Source: an uncultured bacterium
GTDB lineage: Bacteria; Actinomycetota; Coriobacteriia; Coriobacteriales; Coriobacteriaceae
NCBI GenBank assembly: GCA_905214615.1
Contig: CAJMMX010000044.1
Span: forward strand, 1 to 20,823
Direction: 5' to 3'
DNA: 20,823 bases
Of the stretch, positions 7,678 to 15,445 are shown piece after piece. Position 1 is the first letter of the stretch, and each line of letters opens with the position of its first letter. The translations under genes were made by a program, and so were the position numbers. The notes beneath the pieces were generated by a model. That model was not told where the DNA came from and made no database searches. It was given only the letters and a program-made list of their open reading frames with translations.

Positions 7678-8584
7678 CGCCGGCCTCCTTGGCGCCATCG
7701 GCGTTTGAGCCCGCAGCCTCGCGCTTTGCCCTGCGCTCGGCGTTAAGCTCGGCATCGCTCTCGCGCACCAGTTTGATAATCGCCGCGCAGGCCTCCTCGC
7801 CCACCAAATCGCGAGCACGCACCGTCAGGCGCGTAGCCTCCTGCTTGTCGCCGTCGCTTGCAGCATCGGTCGCACACATGATCAGGCAGATGGCAATCTC
7901 GGCCGAAGGCGAGGTCGGCACGCCCTGCAGGGCGAGCTCACCCATCACATGGTCGTCACTCTCGTCCGCGGCATCCGGATAGGTGGTATGGATCTTGTTG
8001 AGCAGGCGCGTCGTATGCGCATCATTGGGCGCCAGGCGCAGCGCCAGACGCGCGCAGCCCACGGCAGCCGAAATGTTCTCGGTCTCGGGCTCCAAGAAGT
8101 ACTGACCCAAATTGGTGTAGGCGCGTGCGGCGCACTTACCGTCGCTCGCGCGCTCCAGCACCGAGAACGAGAGCGATGCCCACTCCTGCTTGTCCTCGAG
8201 CGCGCGGAACAGCTCGGCCAAGTCCAAGCGATAGTTGCAGTTCATGGGATCCCAACGCACGGCCTGCATCAGGGCATTCCGAGCACTCACATAATCCTGC
8301 TGGCGAATGTAGGCAAACGCCATGTCGGAGTACAGGCGGTCAAAGGGAACCTCGACCTGCACCAGCTCGCGCGGATCCTTCTCCACGCGGCGATAGGCCA
8401 GGCGCTCAAACTTGCTGTCGAAGCTAAAGTACTGGCGCTTCTCCTCCGTCTTGCACTCAGCGTCGATATACTCCTCGGCGAGCTCCACCAGACGCTCAAG
8501 CAGCGGCGTCGCCGTAGCCAGGTCGCCCTGCGCCAGATAGTTCTCGGCATACGTGATGTCTTCCAAGCTGATAGGCAGGTCCAT
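7667..8584 (-). CDS. TPR-repeat protein of unknown function
   Basis: This encodes a 305-residue, mostly helical, soluble protein with no signal peptide or membrane segment. Tetratricopeptide-like repeats are visible: AENYLAQGDLATATPLLERL near residues 13-32, then DMAFAYIRQQDYVSARNALM around 90-110 and AYTNLGQYFLEPE around 160. The C-terminus is charged and Ala-rich. ATG 8584 has AGGAG upstream. Its stop overlaps the smpB start by 11 bases, suggesting one transcript and coupled translation. TPR proteins are scaffolds for protein contacts. A link to ribosome rescue is suggested only by position. No specific partner can be named. Confidence 0.85.
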   Translation of the reverse strand: MDLPISLEDITYAENYLAQGDLATATPLLERLVELAEEYIDAECKTEEKRQYFSFDSKFERLAYRRVEKDPRELVQVEVPFDRLYSDMAFAYIRQQDYVSARNALMQAVRWDPMNCNYRLDLAELFRALEDKQEWASLSFSVLERASDGKCAARAYTNLGQYFLEPETENISAAVGCARLALRLAPNDAHTTRLLNKIHTTYPDAADESDDHVMGELALQGVPTSPSAEIAICLIMCATDAASDGDKQEATRLTVRARDLVGEEACAAIIKLVRESDAELNAERRAKREAAGSNADGAKEAGDAQ

Positions 8585-8643
8585 GACAACTCCTCGGTCC
8601 GGGCGGCAGACTCAACGCGCGCCTTAAATATCGGTCAATACAC

Positions 8644-8671
8644 AAAACCCGGGTCTCTTACGAGGCCCGGG
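8644..8671 (-). terminator. Terminator of the tRNA-Gln/tRNA-Glu operon
   Basis: Arms CCCGGGTCTC (8648-8657) and GAGGCCCGGG (8662-8671) pair at 9 of 10 positions around a 4-base loop. Read on the minus strand the stem is followed by TTTT (8644-8647). It begins 11 bases after the tRNA-Glu CCA. Confidence 0.88.
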
Positions 8672-8681
8672 CGTTCAATTT

Positions 8682-8758
8682 TGGTAGCCCGTACCAGATT
8701 CGAACTGGTGATCTCCGCCTTGAGAGGGCGGCGTCCTAAACCGCTAGACGAACGGGCC
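8682..8758 (-). tRNA. tRNA-Glu (anticodon CUC)
   Basis: The minus-strand cloverleaf starts with GGCCCGT at 8758 and closes with ACGGGCT, an A discriminator and encoded CCA (8684-8682). The anticodon stem CCGCC/GGCGG encloses CTCTCAA, giving anticodon CUC. The T-loop GTTCGAATC is present. It is co-transcribed with the upstream tRNA-Gln, 17 bases away. Confidence 0.96.
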
Positions 8759-8775
8759 ATATGTAGCAAATGCAA

Positions 8776-8849
8776 TGGCTGGGATGGAGGGAGTCGAACC
8801 CCCATTGACGGAACCAGAATCCGCTGTCCTGCCATTAGACGACATCCCA
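8776..8849 (-). tRNA. tRNA-Gln (anticodon CUG)
   Basis: The minus-strand cloverleaf starts with TGGGATG at 8849 and closes with CATCCCA, a G discriminator and encoded CCA (8778-8776). The anticodon stem GCGGA/TCCGT encloses TTCTGGT, giving anticodon CUG. The U1-A72 first pair is typical of tRNA-Gln. It is the first gene of a two-tRNA operon. Confidence 0.96.
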
Positions 8850-8893
8850 ATGACTGCATCGCTGCGCTCGGCTGTGCCTTTGCGCAAGAAAGA

Positions 8894-8950
8894 AATATAC
8901 GGGAAGTCCCGCCGTGACGCAAGCCCTAATTTTGACTTTTTTGAAATTCA
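8894..8950 (-). promoter_or_regulatory. Promoter of the tRNA operon with AT-rich upstream element
   Basis: On the minus strand TTGCGT (8922-8917) and TATATT (8899-8894) are exactly 17 bases apart, about 45 bases before tRNA-Gln. Just upstream (8926-8950) is an A/T-tract region resembling an UP element of strong stable-RNA promoters. Perfect 7-base inverted arms, TTTGACT (8931-8937) and AGTCAAA (8950-8956), overlap it. This was judged by eye. Confidence 0.75.
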
Positions 8951-9028
8951 GTCAAATACGGCCGACACGTGAAGGACCTGTGAAGCACCAGCGACACGTA
9001 CGGCGCCAAAGCCCGTAAAACATCCCAC

Positions 9029-9045
9029 ATCTACCGCTGGTAGAT
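9029..9045. promoter_or_regulatory. Perfect 17-bp palindrome upstream of the orphan gene
   Basis: ATCTACC and GGTAGAT flank a 3-base centre, perfectly symmetric, about 70 bases before the 9115 start. The size and symmetry suit a dimeric repressor operator. No regulator is assigned, and chance symmetry is possible. Confidence 0.45.
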
Positions 9046-9114
9046 TACAACAATGCAGCACTCACGGCTGATGGCACAATCAAACCGTCATCATTACACG
9101 GATATCGAGGCGCC

Positions 9115-9525
9115 ATGGACGAAGAGCTTGATTACCTATGGGAGACCCTGGGCCTCGAGATCACTGCTGACCTTTGGCCCGAACGGGACAAAATCCATCC
9201 CACTCTGCGCCCCGCCATCACGGTGATGCAGGCAAACTACCGCCGTGCATCCTTTTTGATCATGCGGATGTCATGGCACGCGGGACTCCCCGACCTTAAG
9301 CGAATCCAGGCAAGCCTCGTCGAGCTGTCCGGTATGCCGACTGTCATATCCGAGGCGCACCTGGAGCAGCGACAGCGCGAGCGACTGCAACAGCAGCGGA
9401 TTCCCTTTATCTGCCCCGGCGTTCAGGCATATCTGCCCTTTATGGACGAGGAGTACTGGAGCGGCAAGCCCAACAAGCACGTAAAGGTCTACGATCCGCA
9501 CGAATGGGCACAGCTGGAGGACTGA
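9115..9525 (+). CDS. Hypothetical protein, possibly related to a winged-helix regulator family
   Basis: This is a 136-residue soluble protein with no signal peptide or membrane segment. It is the only gene besides mntH on the plus strand, isolated between the tRNA operon and a convergent ArsC-like gene. ATG 9115 has GAGG about 5 bases upstream. Residues about 30-75 look helical. A charged Gln/Arg-rich stretch (LEQRQRERLQQQ) is followed by RIPFICPGVQAYLPF, with an acidic, Trp-containing tail. From memory, a similar IPF-x-PG-x-Q-x-YLPF motif occurs in MarR-annotated proteins of Firmicutes. I could not check this, and the remaining wing and recognition helix are not obvious. A palindrome upstream would fit an autoregulator (inference). 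Coding is likely given start, length and GC-rich third positions. Function is unknown. Confidence 0.7.
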   Translation: MDEELDYLWETLGLEITADLWPERDKIHPTLRPAITVMQANYRRASFLIMRMSWHAGLPDLKRIQASLVELSGMPTVISEAHLEQRQRERLQQQRIPFICPGVQAYLPFMDEEYWSGKPNKHVKVYDPHEWAQLED

Positions 9526-9541
9526 CTGGGGCAAGCCTGCC

Positions 9542-9591
9542 GGCGGAAAGTGCGTCCCAGATTTCAAGCTCAAACTGGTCCCCACTTTCCC
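9542..9591. repeat. 50-bp hairpin repeat, tandem copy 1
   Basis: Perfect 8-base inverted arms GGAAAGTG (9545-9552) and CACTTTCC (9583-9590) enclose a second, imperfect inner symmetry (CAGATTTC and CAAACTG). It aligns without gaps at 32 of 50 positions with the copy at 9604-9653, including AAGCTCAAA and CTTTCC. It lies between two convergent genes. Confidence 0.7.
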
Positions 9592-9603
9592 ATCGAGCCC
9601 TCA

Positions 9604-9653
9604 ACCGGAAACCGTATCCCGTAATCGAAGCTCAAAACGGGTCGCGCTTTCCG
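9604..9653. repeat. 50-bp hairpin repeat, tandem copy 2
   Basis: Arms CGGAAACCGTATCCCGT (9606-9622) and the segment 9637-9653 ending CTTTCCG pair at 13 of 17 positions. It ends 6 bases before the stop of the ArsC-like gene, so it could act as a transcript end for it, although no T-run follows. It is related in sequence to copy 1, offset 62 bases. Confidence 0.7.
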
Positions 9654-9659
9654 CAGCCG

Positions 9660-10019
9660 CTACAGCAACGCCTCGACCCAAGCCGATTCCCTAAAGCCGG
9701 GAATCGCAAAGTCGTCGCCCACCAACAGCGGACGCTTGACCAGCATGCCGTCGGTCGCCAGCAGCTCGTAGCACTCCCGATCCGTCATGCCCGCATCTAG
9801 ACGCGCCTTCAGGCCCAGCTCTCGATATTTCATGCCCGACGAATTAAAGAAGCGCCGCACCGGCAGCCCCGAACGAGCAATCCAGGTCGCAAGCTCATCA
9901 GCCGTGGGATTGTCCAAAACGATATCGCGGTCGATATACTCTACCCCGTGTTCGTCCAGCCATGCCTTGGCCTTCTTGCAGGTCGAGCACTTGGGATATT
10001 CAACAAACAGTACGGTCAT
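9660..10019 (-). CDS. ArsC/Spx-family thioredoxin-fold protein
   Basis: This encodes a 119-residue protein of the arsenate reductase/Spx/YffB family. The redox-type motif C11-S-T-C14 sits in the N-terminal YPKCSTCKKAKAWL segment, with a conserved FNSSGMKYRELGL and a C-terminal VKRPLLVGDDFAIPGF block. ATG 10019 has GGAGG 7 bases upstream; a 13-residue longer frame lacks support. True ArsC proteins detoxify arsenate and Spx proteins bind RNA polymerase. This sequence lacks an obvious ars neighbourhood, so a general thiol-redox role is as likely. It follows mupG by 92 bases on the same strand but need not belong to that operon. Confidence 0.88.
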   Translation of the reverse strand: MTVLFVEYPKCSTCKKAKAWLDEHGVEYIDRDIVLDNPTADELATWIARSGLPVRRFFNSSGMKYRELGLKARLDAGMTDRECYELLATDGMLVKRPLLVGDDFAIPGFRESAWVEALL

Positions 10020-10111
10020 GGGAATCCTCCGAATATAGATCGGCCAACGCAGGCACACGCCACACGAGGCGCCTTCGTATGATGGGCCAATTGTAGCCCA
10101 CGGGTCACACG

Positions 10112-11164
10112 CTAAACGAACCGTACCCCGAATCCGCGTTTGATGAACGGCAGCAGCTCCATTGCCTCGGGCGTGACATGGCCCGCAACGTTCATGCGCT
10201 CGTCACCGGGAAGATCGACCCGTGCAATCTCAAGCTCGCCTTCGTAGCGCCCATAGCCGCTATTACTCACAGCGATCGACCCCGCCTTTCGCGGCAGGCC
10301 GGCTCCGGCATCCGTCGGCACGGAATCCGGCTTAAGCGTCGTGCGCGACTCCTGAGACCTAAAGATGAGGACGCTCGAATCGGGCCGGTCGTGATGAATC
10401 TGCCCACGTACATAGGCATAACCGGACTCAAGCTCGCATTGCAGGTCCACGTATCCGGCGGAAACTTGAGCAAACTGCGCCCAGCCCGCATCGGAAAGAT
10501 CGGGGTCGCCGACCAACACAATGTCGCAATCGGCGCCATGTGCGAGCTCAAGCATGTTGAGGGCAACCTTTGACGCGCGACCGCGATGTGCCTCGACCGT
10601 CGGAAGTCCCTCGAATACCGGCCCGCGAACGTTGGCATCACCCGGCACAAAAGCCATGATTTCGAATCCAAGCGCCGCAAGACGAAGATTCGTCCGAGCA
10701 ATGTCCTCCAGAGCTAAACCGGTATAAGGCTTAGGGTAAAAATTGTGGCAGGCGGCAAAACGAGTCACATCGGCACCGGCCTCACGCCACGATGCGATTT
10801 CATCAGAACTCACCGTCGATGCATTGACCACAATGCGAAATACACCGGACAGTTCCGCAACCCGCTGGGCGCTAAAGCCATAGTCCAAACGAAGGTATTC
10901 CAGCCCCAGGTCACGCAGATCCTCGATGCGCTCAAGCCCGAGCAAATCGCATGTGCGCGGCCCCACGTCGGCAATGAGCGCAATGCCGCGGGCGGAAAGC
11001 AGCGACAGCACCTGGCGGACCTTATCGGCATACGCCGCTCCCCCGTCCTCGGGAATATGCAGTGAGGTAAACGCATAGCGCGCACCCGCCGCGGCACCAC
11101 GCTCAATCGTCCGCTCAATATCCTGCAGAGGGCTGGAAAGATAAATCGAAATACCCGTTTTCAC
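10112..11164 (-). CDS. mupG: 6-phospho-N-acetylmuramidase (DUF871 family)
   Basis: MupG is a cytoplasmic hydrolase that splits MurNAc-6-phosphate-GlcNAc, the phosphorylated cell-wall disaccharide, into MurNAc-6-P and GlcNAc. The 350 residues match the family length: an N-terminal TIM-barrel-like domain (MKTGISIYLSSP, HIPEDGG, LRLDYGF, HNFYPKPYTGL) and a smaller C-terminal domain ending with FIKRGFGVRFV. The start is GTG 11164 with AAAGGAG 9 bases upstream. The gene closes the murR-murQ-murP-mupG cluster, the same set as in the Staphylococcus aureus mupG-murQ-murP-murR operon, which supports this role over a generic DUF871 label. A terminator-like hairpin just upstream may lower or tune its expression. 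Confidence 0.9.
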   Translation of the reverse strand: MKTGISIYLSSPLQDIERTIERGAAAGARYAFTSLHIPEDGGAAYADKVRQVLSLLSARGIALIADVGPRTCDLLGLERIEDLRDLGLEYLRLDYGFSAQRVAELSGVFRIVVNASTVSSDEIASWREAGADVTRFAACHNFYPKPYTGLALEDIARTNLRLAALGFEIMAFVPGDANVRGPVFEGLPTVEAHRGRASKVALNMLELAHGADCDIVLVGDPDLSDAGWAQFAQVSAGYVDLQCELESGYAYVRGQIHHDRPDSSVLIFRSQESRTTLKPDSVPTDAGAGLPRKAGSIAVSNSGYGRYEGELEIARVDLPGDERMNVAGHVTPEAMELLPFIKRGFGVRFV

Positions 11165-11180
11165 GCTTCAACGCTCCTTT

Positions 11181-11214
11181 AAAAAAGGCCGGCGGAGCAG
11201 TTAGCCCCGCCGGC
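11181..11214 (-). terminator. Terminator-like hairpin inside the mur operon, between murP and mupG
   Basis: Perfect 8-base arms GCCGGCGG (11188-11195) and CCGCCGGC (11207-11214) flank an 11-base loop. Read on the minus strand the stem is followed by CTTTTTT (11187-11181). The T-run directly abuts AAAGGAG, the mupG ribosome binding site. It can act as a partial terminator, or as a 3' stabiliser for the murRQP message. Confidence 0.85.
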
Positions 11215-11281
11215 ACAACCATAGCATCAAGAAATCTGCCGCGCGCCGCGAGCCCTGAGCAACACGGCTCGCGATATCAAA

Positions 11282-12712
11282 CTATTCGCCAAAGAACTCG
11301 TTGATCTTCTGCTCGTCGACGCCAAAGAACCACGTCAGGACAAAGCCAGCGGCATAGGCAAGCAGCATAGCGGCAACGTAGCCGAGCTGCTGACCAGGAA
11401 CGACGATCAGCAGGCCAAACAGACCGGAAACGCCCTGAGAAACCGTGCCGATGTGAAGCAGCGCCGCGAGCGCGCCGCCAAATCCGGCACCCAGGCAGGC
11501 CGTCACAAACGGACGAACGAGCGGCAGCGTAACGGCATACATCAGAGGCTCGCCCACACCCAGGATTCCAACGGGAATGGACTCTGCAACGTACTTCTTG
11601 AGCTTGGCGTTCTTGGTCTTAAAGTACAGCGCCAAACCGGCACCGACCTGGCCGCCGCCAGCCATCATAAGGATGGGAAGCAGGTAATTGATACCCTTGG
11701 TAGCGCCGTCGGGATCGTTGAGCATAGCGTGGATCGGCGTGAGCGCCTGATGCAGGCCGACGGACACCAGCGGCAAGAAGCCTGCCGACAGGATATAGCC
11801 GCCCAGGACGCCCAGCTTCTCGAAAATAAAGGTCAAAACGCTAAAGATGGCAGTCGTCAGCCATGCGCCAACCGGCTGGATGACGAGCATCAGAGCAAAG
11901 GCACCGATGATGAGCACCAGCAGCGGGGACAAAAACGTGTCGAGTGCGTTGGGCATAACCTTGCGAATCTGACGCTCCATCCAGGCAAAAAATGCGCCAG
12001 CGATAAGAGCCGCGATCATGCCGCCCGCTGCGGGGTTGTACTGCGCATTGGTGAGCGGCAGCAGAATGGCAGTGGCAGGATCAGCCGCGCCAGGCGCAAG
12101 CAGGGGCATGGCACTGTTGGCGATACACATCATGCCGGCGATGCCGCCCAGCGCAGCGGAGCCGCCAAACTCACGTGCCGCGTTATAGCCCACCAAGATG
12201 GGCAGATAGGCAAACAGGGCCCAGCCCATGGAACGAATGCCCTGGTACCACCACTCGCCTGCAAGCGCGCCTGCCGTCGAGACGTTAATGACGTTGCAGA
12301 TACCGTTGATGAGGCCAGCCGCAATGATGCCGGGAAGCAGGGCGACGAAGACATTGGAAATCTTCTTGAGGAAGGCCTGAACCGGCTTGGACTCGTACTT
12401 TGCCTTCTGCGCGGCCTTGTTTGTGGCCGCAGCGTCAACCACGCTCTCGTCGGCAACGCCTTTCGCAAGGCCAGTGAGCTTGGAGAACTCCTCGAGCACC
12501 TTATTCACCTTGCCCGGCCCCAGCACGATCTGCATCGTGTCGTCCTCGACCAAGCCCATCACGCCGTCGAGTGCCTTAATACCCTCCGTGTCGACGCTGC
12601 CCGTGTCTTTGACGGTCACGCGCAGGCGCGTCATGCACGCCGCGTTTGCGAGCACGTTGTCTTTACCGCCCAAAAGGTCCAGCAGCTTTTGAGCCAGCTC
12701 TTTGTTCGTCAT
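11282..12712 (-). CDS. murP: PTS EIIBC component, N-acetylmuramic acid specific
   Basis: This encodes a 476-residue membrane permease of the PTS glucose superfamily, which imports and 6-phosphorylates MurNAc or MurNAc-containing disaccharide. The EIIB domain is first (residues 1-85), with the phosphorylated Cys26 in ANAACMTRLRV. A linker then leads to an EIIC domain from about 110 to the end, with about ten hydrophobic segments and the sugar-site motif GVGEPLMYAVTLPLVRPF. There is no EIIA domain, as in known MurP proteins, so EIIA must come from another gene. ATG 12712 has GGAGGAG just upstream. It follows murQ by 57 bases. Substrate choice rests on the neighbouring murQ, mupG and murR rather than on unique residues. 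Confidence 0.92.
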   Translation of the reverse strand: MTNKELAQKLLDLLGGKDNVLANAACMTRLRVTVKDTGSVDTEGIKALDGVMGLVEDDTMQIVLGPGKVNKVLEEFSKLTGLAKGVADESVVDAAATNKAAQKAKYESKPVQAFLKKISNVFVALLPGIIAAGLINGICNVINVSTAGALAGEWWYQGIRSMGWALFAYLPILVGYNAAREFGGSAALGGIAGMMCIANSAMPLLAPGAADPATAILLPLTNAQYNPAAGGMIAALIAGAFFAWMERQIRKVMPNALDTFLSPLLVLIIGAFALMLVIQPVGAWLTTAIFSVLTFIFEKLGVLGGYILSAGFLPLVSVGLHQALTPIHAMLNDPDGATKGINYLLPILMMAGGGQVGAGLALYFKTKNAKLKKYVAESIPVGILGVGEPLMYAVTLPLVRPFVTACLGAGFGGALAALLHIGTVSQGVSGLFGLLIVVPGQQLGYVAAMLLAYAAGFVLTWFFGVDEQKINEFFGE

Positions 12713-12769
12713 AACTCCTCCTTGTATTGGGTATCTCGTTTGGATGTCATATCAGCTCACGCCGCGCAC

Positions 12770-13693
<924 letters not shown>

Positions 13694-13703
13694 TTCATTC
13701 ACC

Positions 13704-14555
13704 TCATCTTTCCTGTTTCTCGATGTAGTTTTGCTTAATGACATGCGTCGCCCGTTCGTAGTCGCTGGCAACGTAAGCAGCGTACAGGGCATCGACAACC
13801 ATAAGCTGGGCCATACGCGAAGCCATGGCACCGCTGCGGACCAAGGGTTCACTCGCGGCGACGCCGAGCACGGCATCGGCCACGGTGGCAAGCTTGGATG
13901 ATCCACCTACTTTGGTAACGGCCACAACGGGACAGTTGTGACGTTGAGCCTCGGCGGTGCAGTCCAGCACCTCTTGCGTCAAGCCCGAGTAGCTAAAGGC
14001 GATTGCCATATCGCCCTCATGCATGTTCTTGGCACACAAGAGCTGATCATGCCAGTCGTCGTACAGATGGCACTCCTTGTCGACACGCATGAGCTTTTGC
14101 GCCAGATCGTGCGCGACCAAACGAGAGGCACCGATACCGAACAGATTGACCGCACGTGCCCGCTTAAGATAGGCCGCACATCGCTCCAAGACGGTGTAAT
14201 CGAGCGTTCGCGCCGTCGCTTCGATCGTGCGCACGTTGCTTTTCATCACCTTCCCCACGATACGTTCGACGCTGTCATCCATGGAGATGTCCTCGAGGGC
14301 AACGTCTTTCTTGTCACCCAAGAGCGCCAGCTCGGCAATCAGTTCGCGCTGGAACTCCTTGTAGCCCGCAAAACCCAAGCGCTTGCAAAAGCGCAAAATG
14401 CTCGAGGGCGAGGAGAACGTGGCATCGGCAAGACCGCGGACGGACAGCCCGACCACCTCGTGCGGATGAGCGCTTACATATGCGATGACATTGCGTTCCG
14501 CCGGGCTCGCGCTGAGCTCACGCTCGCGAAGCCGCAAAAGCAATCCGTTTGCCAT
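13704..14555 (-). CDS. murR: RpiR-family regulator of the MurNAc operon
   Basis: This is a 283-residue transcription factor. An N-terminal RpiR-type helix-turn-helix (residues about 1-77, with GLADATFSSPSSILRFCKRLGFAGYKEF) precedes a SIS sugar-phosphate-binding domain (about 115-265, with NLFGIGASRLVAHDLAQKL and AFSYSGLTQEVLD). It is the first gene of murR-murQ-murP-mupG. In E. coli MurR represses murQP and is relieved by MurNAc-6-P, so autoregulation of this operon is the natural expectation. ATG 14555 follows GGAGGT by 7 bases. A GTG three codons earlier overlaps the ribosome binding site and is less likely. It could respond to another amino-sugar phosphate, but the operon makes MurNAc-6-P the best candidate. 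Confidence 0.92.
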   Translation of the reverse strand: MANGLLLRLRERELSASPAERNVIAYVSAHPHEVVGLSVRGLADATFSSPSSILRFCKRLGFAGYKEFQRELIAELALLGDKKDVALEDISMDDSVERIVGKVMKSNVRTIEATARTLDYTVLERCAAYLKRARAVNLFGIGASRLVAHDLAQKLMRVDKECHLYDDWHDQLLCAKNMHEGDMAIAFSYSGLTQEVLDCTAEAQRHNCPVVAVTKVGGSSKLATVADAVLGVAASEPLVRSGAMASRMAQLMVVDALYAAYVASDYERATHVIKQNYIEKQER

Positions 14556-14589
14556 CTCAAACACCTCCGTTGAGAAGAATTAAAGACCA

Positions 14590-14629
14590 ACGAATGATTC
14601 GTACCGGATACAAACAGCTTTTACGGTAC
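14590..14629. promoter_or_regulatory. Palindromic sites in the murR leader, candidate MurR operator
   Basis: A perfect 13-bp palindrome ACGAATGATTCGT (14590-14602) overlaps the first of two perfect inverted hexamers, GTACCG (14601-14606) and CGGTAC (14624-14629). They lie 35-75 bases upstream of the murR start, where a repressor would block transcription. No clear -35/-10 pair was recognised. Assignment to MurR is inference. Confidence 0.5.
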
Positions 14630-14651
14630 ATTGTGCCGCATCGTGGCGCAC

Positions 14652-14678
14652 AAAGGGCGAGCGTTCTACCGCTCGCCC
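14652..14678 (-). terminator. Terminator after the VanZ-like gene
   Basis: Perfect 9-base arms GGGCGAGCG (14655-14663) and CGCTCGCCC (14670-14678) surround a 6-base loop. On the minus strand a short TTTG follows. It separates the VanZ-like gene from the murR promoter region. Confidence 0.75.
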
Positions 14679-14759
14679 CTCAAATCCGACCGCTCGGAAA
14701 TACGCGCGACACAAAATAATTCAACAAGGTCGCATTATCAGAAACGGGTTTGTTACCGG

Positions 14760-15341
14760 CTAGCGCCTCGCATGGGCGCCGATCGGCCGAGTCGCATAGC
14801 GCACCAACGCCGCTGCCAGCAATACCAACAGCATGGCGGTGACATAGCCCGCAGCATCGAATCCTAAATCGATAACGTCGAAATGCCTGCCGGGAACAAA
14901 GATCTTATGTACCTGATCGCCAACGGAGCAGACGGCGCAAAAGAGCAACACGGGCACGCAACGGGAGCATACGCTCCACGGACGCCTGGAAAAGCAAACC
15001 ACGACCACCGAGGCGAACAATCCGACGAAGAAAAACTCTACGGTATGGGCAACGCGACGGACGTTCGTGCCCACCCACATGCGAATGGAAGCAAGTCGGC
15101 CAGACCGGACATTCGAAGCAGCCGAATCGGTGCCCCCGGTCATCCCGTTCTCGGTCTGAGCTTCGCCCGCGACATCGGCAGCCTGTACGCCCGTAGCTTG
15201 ACCCTCCACCACACGCGCGGTGGACTCGCTCAGCAACGACGTCTCCACCGCATTTTGCTCCGTCAGCACCCAGATGCCCGCCAGCGTTGCAGTAAACAGA
15301 ACGATCGCGGTCCATCCGATTATTTGTTTTACGCGCGCCAA
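14760..15341 (-). CDS. VanZ-like membrane protein
   Basis: This encodes a 193-residue membrane protein with VanZ-family signatures: RRVAHTVEFFFVGL (residues 95-108) and DQVHKIFVPGRHFDVIDLGF (142-161). TM1 is at about 8-27, with further membrane segments at about 103-117, 127-141 and 165-182. An unusual 60-residue polar linker (about 30-90) lies between TM1 and the VanZ motif. The start is TTG 15341, after a perfect AAAGGAGGT 6 bases upstream; the longer ATG frame at 15500 would overlap the recombinase gene and has no site. VanZ itself gives low-level teicoplanin resistance, but most homologues are uncharacterised, so no resistance claim is made. The C-terminal half has five cysteines in a short stretch (116-138). 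Confidence 0.8.
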   Translation of the reverse strand: MARVKQIIGWTAIVLFTATLAGIWVLTEQNAVETSLLSESTARVVEGQATGVQAADVAGEAQTENGMTGGTDSAASNVRSGRLASIRMWVGTNVRRVAHTVEFFFVGLFASVVVVCFSRRPWSVCSRCVPVLLFCAVCSVGDQVHKIFVPGRHFDVIDLGFDAAGYVTAMLLVLLAAALVRYATRPIGAHARR

Positions 15342-15445
15342 GGGCCTACCTCCTTTTTTGAATATCAGCGAGTGTAGCCCCAAATGACATCGCCACCGTA
15401 TCAAAATTTGAATCGCAACAGGAAGCGACAAAGCGACGCAAACCC

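Noticed and set aside
8640..8860. tRNA-Glu/tRNA-Gln as an integration site for an island
   Set aside because: No integrase and no repeat of a tRNA 3' end were noticed in the window, and the tRNAs have an intact promoter and terminator.
14760..15341. A glycopeptide resistance call for the VanZ-like gene
   Set aside because: No van operon genes are present, and most VanZ-family proteins have no known link to resistance.
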